Assembly: GCA_021793215.1 (NCBI GenBank)
Contig: JAJYTE010000028.1
Coordinates: 1-35,716, forward strand
Direction of reading: 5' to 3'
Origin: Bacillota bacterium
Lineage (GTDB): Bacteria > Bacillota > Sulfobacillia > JAJZYS01 > JAJYTV01
Length of the DNA: 35,716 bases
Below the pieces are notes generated by a model. The model saw nothing but the letters and a program-made list of their open reading frames with translations, was not told the DNA's origin and did no database searches. Positions 30,964-35,716 of the stretch are shown here, piece by piece. Within the stretch, counting starts at the first letter, position 1. Each line of letters opens with the position of its first letter. A program made the translations under genes and the position numbers.

Positions 30964-31449
30964 ATGGCAGGTATCACAGTCCGATTTGACGACGATCTCC
31001 ACGAGGCTGTCCGGGTCGCTGCCAGGGCACGTGGAATATCTGACGCCGAAATGGTGAGGCGCCTCGTGGCTCGCGGCCTCGCCATTGTGAGTAGCGACGC
31101 CCAGTCGCAGGCGCTCGCGGATGCGGTTCGGGGTGTCATCCGCGAGGAGCTGCGTCCCACGCAGCGCTACGCCTACCTCGCCGCCAGGGAATCCATGCGG
31201 TCGCATCGCTACGGCATCGGCCTCGTCAGCATCCTGGTGAGCAACGTGCTTCGCTGGTCGGAGCGGGAGCGGGAGACCGCCCTCGACCAGTCGGAAGCTG
31301 CCGCGCGGCGCTATGCCGCCCAGCATATGCAGGAAGACTCGGAGCCCGATCACCAGACGCTGGACGCGCCGGCGAAGCCGCAACCCGACCCCGAGGATGA
31401 GGTGACGGTGGACGATCGCGACACTGCGGCGATGATCGACGGCGTATAA
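30964..31449 (+). CDS. ribbon-helix-helix protein, copy 1 (relaxosome accessory or regulator)
   Basis: A 161-residue protein. The N-terminus is a ribbon-helix-helix fold: ITVRFDDDLHEAVRVAARARGISDAEMVRRLVARGLA (strand, helix, helix). The middle (SQALADAVRGVIREELRPTQRYAYLAARESMRSHRYGIGLVSILVSNVLRW) is helical with a hydrophobic stretch; the tail is acidic and proline-rich. ATG 30964 has GGAGGG upstream. A paralogue of the same length follows 42 bp downstream, and the relaxase comes next, so it is probably a DNA-binding accessory of the relaxosome or an autoregulator. The hydrophobic middle suggests membrane or coupling-protein contact as an alternative. Confidence 0.72.
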   Translation: MAGITVRFDDDLHEAVRVAARARGISDAEMVRRLVARGLAIVSSDAQSQALADAVRGVIREELRPTQRYAYLAARESMRSHRYGIGLVSILVSNVLRWSERERETALDQSEAAARRYAAQHMQEDSEPDHQTLDAPAKPQPDPEDEVTVDDRDTAAMIDGV

Positions 31450-31491
31450 GCGGCGATGTAGCCACCCATCTGGCGGAAGGAGCGACTTCCT

Positions 31492-31977
31492 GTGGAAGGC
31501 ATCACAATCCGAATGGAGGGCGAGTTGCGGGCGGCGCTGCATGTTGCTGCAGAGGTGCGAGGCGTTTCGGACGGCGAGATGGCCCGGCGCATCATTCGCC
31601 GTGGCCTAGCGGTTCAAGCCAGCGACACCCAGTCGCAGGTGCTCGCGGATGCGGTTCGAGGGGCCGTCCGCGAGGAGCTGCGCACGACGCAGCGCTACGC
31701 CTACCTCGCCGCACGCGAGGCCATGCGGTCACACCCTTACGGCATTGGCCTCGTCGGCATTCTGGTGACGAACGTCCTCCGCTGGCCGACGCATAGGCGA
31801 GAGGCAGTTCTCGAGCAGTTGGCCGTCGCCGCCCAGCACTACGCCGCCCAGCACCTTGAGGAGGGCAAGGAGCCCGACGACCCGGCGCTCGACGGGCCGG
31901 CTAAGCCGCTCCCCGGCCCCGAGGAGGAAGTGACGATCGGGGACCAGGACACCGCATCCATGATCGAAGGCGTCTAG
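31492..31977 (+). CDS. ribbon-helix-helix protein, copy 2
   Basis: A 161-residue paralogue of the preceding protein; the two align end to end without a gap. Most conserved are the middle block (LADAVRG, REELR, TQRYAYLAARE, MRSH, YGIGLV, ILV, NVLRW) and the end (TA or TASMI with GV). The RHH strand differs more (ITIRMEGELRAALHVAAEVR), which implies different DNA sites or a heteromer. Start GTG 31492 with AAGGAG upstream. A strong terminator follows the stop, so the two copies form their own unit, separate from the relaxase operon. Confidence 0.72.
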   Translation: MEGITIRMEGELRAALHVAAEVRGVSDGEMARRIIRRGLAVQASDTQSQVLADAVRGAVREELRTTQRYAYLAAREAMRSHPYGIGLVGILVTNVLRWPTHRREAVLEQLAVAAQHYAAQHLEEGKEPDDPALDGPAKPLPGPEEEVTIGDQDTASMIEGV

Positions 31978-31990
31978 TTTCGCTGCAGAG

Positions 31991-32042
31991 GGCCGGCTCC
32001 GGAGGTGTCGACTTGACGCCTTCCGGGCCGGCCTTCTTTTTT
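31991..32042 (+). terminator. Rho-independent terminator after the RHH pair
   Basis: A long stem (GGCCGGC-t-CCGGAGG pairing with CCTTCCGGGCCGGCC) around a GTCGACTTGAC loop is followed by TTCTTTTTT. It separates the RHH genes from the relaxase operon, though the relaxase start lies only 20 bp further on, so readthrough may feed it. Confidence 0.88.
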
Positions 32043-32061
32043 GTGAGGGAGGTGATCGCCG

Positions 32062-33525
32062 GTGAGACCACTGGTACTCAACGCGCACATCTACATGCCC
32101 GGCAAGGGCGGCAAGCGTTCGCTGTTCAGCGCCGGCAAGCACCTGAACTACATGGGCAATCCGAAGAAGGAGGAACTGGTGCGCGACGACGAGGCGATGC
32201 GCGAGCAGGGGCTCGACGAGGCCGCCGTCCACGCGCGCTACGCCGCGCACCGACCGGGCAGCACCGGGATGTTCGGCCCGGAGCGCGACAAGCCGGTGGA
32301 CGAGAAGGAAGTGCTCCAGGCGATCCGCTCCCACCGGGGGCCGGTCTGGCGCATCATCGTCTCGGTCCACGAGGACGACGTGCGCGCGATGGGCGGGCAG
32401 CTCTACCATCGAGCCGCCTGGGAGGATGCGGCGAGAACCGTACTCCCAAAGATGGCGGACGAGATGGGTATTCCGGCCGACGCGCTGCGCTGGGCCGCTG
32501 CGATGCACCGCAAGGTGGGACCGGAGGTGATCGCGGCGGGCAAGACCCCCACCTGCCACGTGCACATCCTGCTCTGGAGCGAAGACTCGGAGAAGGGCTA
32601 CCTCAACCGCCAGGGCATCGACGCCGCGCGCCGCGCTTGGGCCCATGAACTCTACGCCCCCGCCCGCGAGGCGCTGGGCAAGGAGAAGTCGGCCCTGCGG
32701 CAACAGATCACCCAGCAGTCCCGGCTCCTGCTGGGTCAGGGCAGCGCGGAGGACCTTGGGGCACGGCTCGCAGCGATCGCCGCGGAACTGCCGGGCAAAG
32801 GACGGCTCGCGTACGCCTACATGCCCGCCCCGGTGAAGAAGAAGCTCGACGAGGCGGCCGACTGGCTGCTCTCTCAGCCCGAGATGCGGGCGCAGGCCGA
32901 GCGCTACGGTGCCATCGCGGCGGAACTCGCCTCGCACTACAGCTACAAAACGCAGAGGCATGATGAGGCCCGCGAGAACGCCATGCAGGACCTGCGGGAG
33001 AGGCTCGCGGGAGGCGTCTTGCGCGCCGCCGTCGGCTACGACGACCGACTCGCCTGGCAGTCCATCCAGGCAGACGTGTGGCGCGCCACCCGAGGCGGGG
33101 GTGAAGCGCCGAAAGCCCTTTCGGGTCCGGTGCGCGAGGCCGTCTCGCGGCTCGCGAGTGCGCCGTCGCGCGACGCCGCGCTCAAGGAGGCGCGGGCGCT
33201 CCTCTCTGGCCCGCTGCAGGAGGCGAGGGACGAGCTTGCGGCGCGCGCCGAACGGCGAGGGAAGCCAGACGATGCGGCGGAGCGCGCAAGGCGCGCCCAG
33301 GAGCGGCTCGAAGCCGCGATCGCGCGGCGGCTGGAGCGCAGCGCGGAGTACGTGCGGGACGCACGCGCCTTCCAGGCACGGCAGGCCGCCTCGGGGCTGA
33401 TGATGGCCCTGCAGAGCACGATCCGCGACGCGGAGCGCGCGGCGCTGCGGGCGGCGGCGCGCGAGGCGGAGGAAGAGGCCGAGCGCAAGCGCCAGGCCGC
33501 GCGAGACGCGGAACGGGCGATATAG
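32062..33525 (+). CDS. relaxase of the MobP type (MobP3-like)
   Basis: A 487-residue protein. The N-terminal relaxase domain has a candidate nucleophile Tyr30 in KHLNYMGNP, RIIVSVHEDDV, and the metal-binding motif TCHVHILLW with His166 and His168 (HRKVGP lies shortly before and may supply the third His). This matches MobP relaxases of Gram-positive plasmids and ICEs. From about residue 240 it is helical with a long Arg/Ala/Glu coiled coil to the end. GTG 32062 has a near-perfect GGGAGGTGATC SD. First gene of the relaxase-parM-parR-virD4 operon. It should nick oriT and lead strand transfer. Confidence 0.85.
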   Translation: MRPLVLNAHIYMPGKGGKRSLFSAGKHLNYMGNPKKEELVRDDEAMREQGLDEAAVHARYAAHRPGSTGMFGPERDKPVDEKEVLQAIRSHRGPVWRIIVSVHEDDVRAMGGQLYHRAAWEDAARTVLPKMADEMGIPADALRWAAAMHRKVGPEVIAAGKTPTCHVHILLWSEDSEKGYLNRQGIDAARRAWAHELYAPAREALGKEKSALRQQITQQSRLLLGQGSAEDLGARLAAIAAELPGKGRLAYAYMPAPVKKKLDEAADWLLSQPEMRAQAERYGAIAAELASHYSYKTQRHDEARENAMQDLRERLAGGVLRAAVGYDDRLAWQSIQADVWRATRGGGEAPKALSGPVREAVSRLASAPSRDAALKEARALLSGPLQEARDELAARAERRGKPDDAAERARRAQERLEAAIARRLERSAEYVRDARAFQARQAASGLMMALQSTIRDAERAALRAAAREAEEEAERKRQAARDAERAI

Positions 33526-33542
33526 ACGAGGAGGGTTCAGAT

Positions 33543-34574
33543 ATGCGCGTTGCGATTGATGTGGGGTACGGCTTCACCAAGGCGCTCTCCGGGAACGGAG
33601 GGCGCTCGATCTTTCCGAGCGCAGTCATCACGGCCCGTGGATCGGGTGACCTGGCCGCTGCTCTAGGTGGGGGTTCGCAGAAGCACCGGCTCTCAGTGCA
33701 GGGCAGCACGGATCTTCACCCGCGAGAGTACCTCGTGGGCGCAGCTGCGCTCACTGCGGGAGCGTCCCGGTCCTGGGACACCTCCGGGTCTGGGCGCGAC
33801 GATTACCTGCTCCTCGTGCTTTCGGCTCTTGGGGCTGTTGGGGCGGAGGGGCCGATCGACCTCGCCCTGGGCCTTCCGTTGTCGGTGTATCTCCAGCGTG
33901 ACGAGCGCCGGGCACTGCGCGACCGCGTGGCAGGGCTCTCGGCGTGGGTCTCGTGGGATGGGCGCGATGCACGGCGGGTGGAGATCGCTTCGGTGAAGGT
34001 CTTGCCGCAGGCGGCCGGCGCCTACTACCAGGCGCTTGCCCAGGACGGGCCGCGTCTTGCAGGACAGATGGCTGGCGTCGTCGACATCGGCTACCACACA
34101 ACGGACTACATGCTCATGTCTCCCGGCGACGGCGGCACGTCCGTGCCGGACGAAGCACGGAGCGATTCGCTGGATGCCGGCATGAGCCAGGTAATCGATG
34201 CAGTGCGGGCCTACGTCTCGGCACAGACCGGCGTGGCGTTCTCGCCGCCGGAAGGCATGGTGGAGACAACGCTCAGCAACGGCGGGCACCTGACAGTGCG
34301 CGGCCGTGACTTGGACCTACACCCCGCTTATGAAGCCGCGCTGCGGGACCTCGCCGGGAGGGTCGAGGCGGAGATGCAGCGGGCATGGGGCGACCGCATC
34401 GACTACCTCGCCGCCCTCCTGGTCGCGGGGGGCGGCGGTGCGGCAGCGGCGCCGCACCTGAGGCTACCCGGATTGCGGGTGATGGCGGACCCGGCGTTCG
34501 CGAACGCGGCCGGGTTCCTGGAGATGCTGGGCCGGGCTTCCGCCCAGGCCCCGCGCGGTGTGGCCGCCCGATGA
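33543..34574 (+). CDS. ParM/StbA-like actin family ATPase (plasmid segregation)
   Basis: A 343-residue actin-like ATPase. The nucleotide-binding blocks are in order: phosphate-1 loop IDVGYGFTKA with Asp6, phosphate-2 loop VVDIGYHTTDYM with Asp181, and the adenosine loop LVAGGGGAA near residue 300. Length fits the archaeal/Gram-positive ParM/Alp group. ATG 33543 has GAGGAGGG upstream, 17 bp after the relaxase stop. It is followed by a small RHH-like gene in the place of parR. Such filaments move plasmid copies apart, so their presence in an integrated element implies an extrachromosomal, replicating stage. Confidence 0.87.
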   Translation: MRVAIDVGYGFTKALSGNGGRSIFPSAVITARGSGDLAAALGGGSQKHRLSVQGSTDLHPREYLVGAAALTAGASRSWDTSGSGRDDYLLLVLSALGAVGAEGPIDLALGLPLSVYLQRDERRALRDRVAGLSAWVSWDGRDARRVEIASVKVLPQAAGAYYQALAQDGPRLAGQMAGVVDIGYHTTDYMLMSPGDGGTSVPDEARSDSLDAGMSQVIDAVRAYVSAQTGVAFSPPEGMVETTLSNGGHLTVRGRDLDLHPAYEAALRDLAGRVEAEMQRAWGDRIDYLAALLVAGGGGAAAAPHLRLPGLRVMADPAFANAAGFLEMLGRASAQAPRGVAAR

Positions 34575-34635
34575 GCCTTGTTTTCGGCCCGGCCGGTCCG
34601 CCGAATGGGCCGCACCGTAAAGGAGGCGGGCCAGT

Positions 34636-34950
34636 TTGAGCATCCGCCGCCAACCCAGCCCTCCTCCACAGCCAGATGCAGGGCGGGCCACCGCTGACGG
34701 AATGCGGCTGAGGTTTAGGCTTTCACGTACGGACGCTGCCCGGCTCCGCGAGTTCCAAGAGGACGACGAGGCGCCGGTCGACACGATTCGTCGCCTCATC
34801 CGCACGGCGGCAATGGTTCTCCCGATTCTCGAAGCACTGCGGGCAGGGCAGGCAGTCGCCGCTCCTGCGGTGGAGAGTACGCCGACCCAGCCTGATGGCC
34901 TTGTAGAGCGTCAAATGGCAGCGATGGACGCATGGTTGAAAGACGACTGA
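34636..34950 (+). CDS. ParR-like partition adaptor (RHH-type small protein)
   Basis: A 104-residue protein starting at TTG 34636 with AAAGGAGGCGG upstream. A proline-rich leader (about 1-20) is followed by MRLRFRLSRTDAARLREFQEDD, a strand-helix of RHH type, VDTIRRLIRTAAMVLPILEALRAG as second helix, and an acidic C-terminal peptide (VERQMAAMDAWLKDD) such as ParR uses to contact ParM. Its size and place right after the parM-like gene support this reading; sequence similarity is not conclusive. No clear parC repeats are seen in the 61-bp gap before it. Confidence 0.6.
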   Translation: MSIRRQPSPPPQPDAGRATADGMRLRFRLSRTDAARLREFQEDDEAPVDTIRRLIRTAAMVLPILEALRAGQAVAAPAVESTPTQPDGLVERQMAAMDAWLKDD

Positions 34951-34963
34951 CGGAGGTGATCCG

Positions 34964-35716
34964 ATGGCTTCGACCACGGCCGCCCGCCTCAAGGTGGTTG
35001 GCATCGTAACCGCCGCTATGGGCGGTGTCGTTCTTCCGGCTCCGATCGCCGCAGCCTGGCAGGTGCTCGCCCTGCCGATCCGAGCGACCGCCGGCGCGCT
35101 GCCCCTCACGCGGCTCCACGCCGTCGAGCACGCCTGGGCCGCTTGGCTCGCCGCCCATGGCTACCTGCCGTGGGCGAGCTGGCCCGTCGTCGCCTCACAG
35201 CGCGACCTGCTGCTCGCAGAACTGATCGGCACAGGCGCCGTCGCCGTCTGGCTCCTGGCCCAGGTCTGGCAGGGGCGGAAGAGCGGAGGCTCCGGTTACG
35301 GCGGGCCGCCCGTCGCCGGCAAGGGCGAGCACGGCACCGCGCGCTGGCGAACCGCCGCAGAGTTGCCCCAGAGCTTCGCGCTCTGGTCGGCGGACCGCCC
35401 CAAAGACAGCAACCCCAGCGGCATCTACGTCGGCCAGGGACCGGGGAACCGTCCAGCGGACGGTTCCCCCCGCAGCGCCTGGGTGCTCTCCAGCGACCAG
35501 CATGCCCTGATCGTCGGCTCGCCGGGCAGCTTCAAGACCCGTGGCCTCGTGCTGGAGAGCATGGGCGTGATCGGGTCGGCGCGGCGAGAGTCGATGCTGG
35601 TGACCGACCCGAAAGGCGAACTCTACGCGCACACCGCCAACTGGCTGCACGCACAAGGCTACGACGTGCGCCGCTTCGACCTGCGCGAACCCTCCCGCTC
35701 GGTGCGATCGAACCCC
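34964..35716 (+). CDS. VirD4/TraG-type coupling protein, N-terminal part (cut by window edge)
   Basis: The first 251 residues of a type IV secretion coupling ATPase; the frame is open to the last base. Two membrane helices lie at about residues 11-35 and 86-102, followed by GEHGTARWRTAAEL (the conserved GxARW step), ALIVGSPGSFKT with the Walker A motif at residues 185-192, and LVTDPKGELYAHTANWLHAQGYDVRRFDL, also a family landmark. ATG 34964 has GGAGGTGAT upstream, 13 bp after the previous stop. This protein brings the relaxase-DNA complex to a secretion channel; the Walker B region and any channel genes lie beyond the window. Confidence 0.92.
   Translation, partial: MASTTAARLKVVGIVTAAMGGVVLPAPIAAAWQVLALPIRATAGALPLTRLHAVEHAWAAWLAAHGYLPWASWPVVASQRDLLLAELIGTGAVAVWLLAQVWQGRKSGGSGYGGPPVAGKGEHGTARWRTAAELPQSFALWSADRPKDSNPSGIYVGQGPGNRPADGSPRSAWVLSSDQHALIVGSPGSFKTRGLVLESMGVIGSARRESMLVTDPKGELYAHTANWLHAQGYDVRRFDLREPSRSVRSNP

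Larger units (their letters stand above)
21719..35716. mobile_element. sigK-intervening (skin-type) element with plasmid and conjugation genes, left part
   Basis: The element begins where the sigK reading frame is broken and continues beyond the right edge, so at least 14 kb. Boundary evidence is the interrupted sigK and the large serine recombinase 49 bp inside it. Content in order: recombinase, immA, xre repressor, excisionase-like HTH, unknown small genes, a replication initiator with internal iterons, DUF5131 and DUF2786 genes, an origin-like non-coding region, two RHH paralogues, relaxase, ParM/ParR-like pair, VirD4-like coupling protein. All plus-strand genes after 24655 could form long operons. 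I infer an integrated plasmid-like element, probably conjugative or mobilizable. The right attachment site and the sigK 3' half are not in the window. Confidence 0.82.

Overview
The window comes from a GC-rich, endospore-forming member of the Bacillota. The evidence is a linked housekeeping run typical of that phylum (Rrf2 regulator, cysteine desulfurase, mnmA, PRC-barrel protein, AI-2E permease, alaS, ireB, ruvX, DUF1292, mltG) and the 5' part of sigK, the late mother-cell sporulation sigma factor. Several GTG and TTG starts with strong Shine-Dalgarno (SD) sites fit this. I cannot name the genus from sequence alone.

Layout. 1-2406: the start of one alpha/beta hydrolase, a PLP aminotransferase and a second alpha/beta hydrolase whose C-terminus looks frame-shifted, closed by a strong terminator. 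2437-3952 (minus): a three-gene cassette behind a clear housekeeping promoter, encoding an exported eight-cysteine peptide, a membrane-anchored thioredoxin-like protein and a small membrane protein. It looks like a disulfide-rich secreted peptide with its oxidoreductase and a possible immunity or export partner. 3996-5033: a PHP phosphoesterase. 5055-14417: sulfur/Fe-S supply, tRNA thiolation, alaS and cell-wall genes, all on the plus strand. 14432-15883: an aldehyde dehydrogenase-like protein lacking its catalytic cysteine. 15880-21399: azlDC, an unknown gene, a lone pstS and a large MFS-acyltransferase fusion.

21507 to the end is the most interesting part. sigK starts normally but stops after 71 codons, just after the conserved LRLVAHIVKK segment. 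At that point begins an element of at least 14 kb that runs off the right edge. Its first gene is a large serine recombinase, convergent with the sigK fragment, as expected for a sigK-intervening (skin) element excised in the mother cell. The cargo is not a simple prophage remnant. It has an XRE/ImmA-type switch with two 17-bp operators in divergent promoters, an excisionase-like HTH protein, two related micro-proteins, a plasmid-type replication initiator with iteron-like repeats inside its gene, and DUF5131 and DUF2786 phage/plasmid genes. It also has an origin-like non-coding region with DnaA-box-like sequences and palindromes, two tandem ribbon-helix-helix paralogues, a MobP-type relaxase, a ParM-like actin with a ParR-like partner, and the start of a VirD4/TraG coupling protein.

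Taken together this looks like a plasmid-like, probably conjugative or mobilizable element that uses sigK as its integration site. Precise excision would restore sigK in the terminally differentiating mother cell. The right end, the sigK 3' half and any type IV secretion genes lie outside the window, so self-transfer cannot be shown here.
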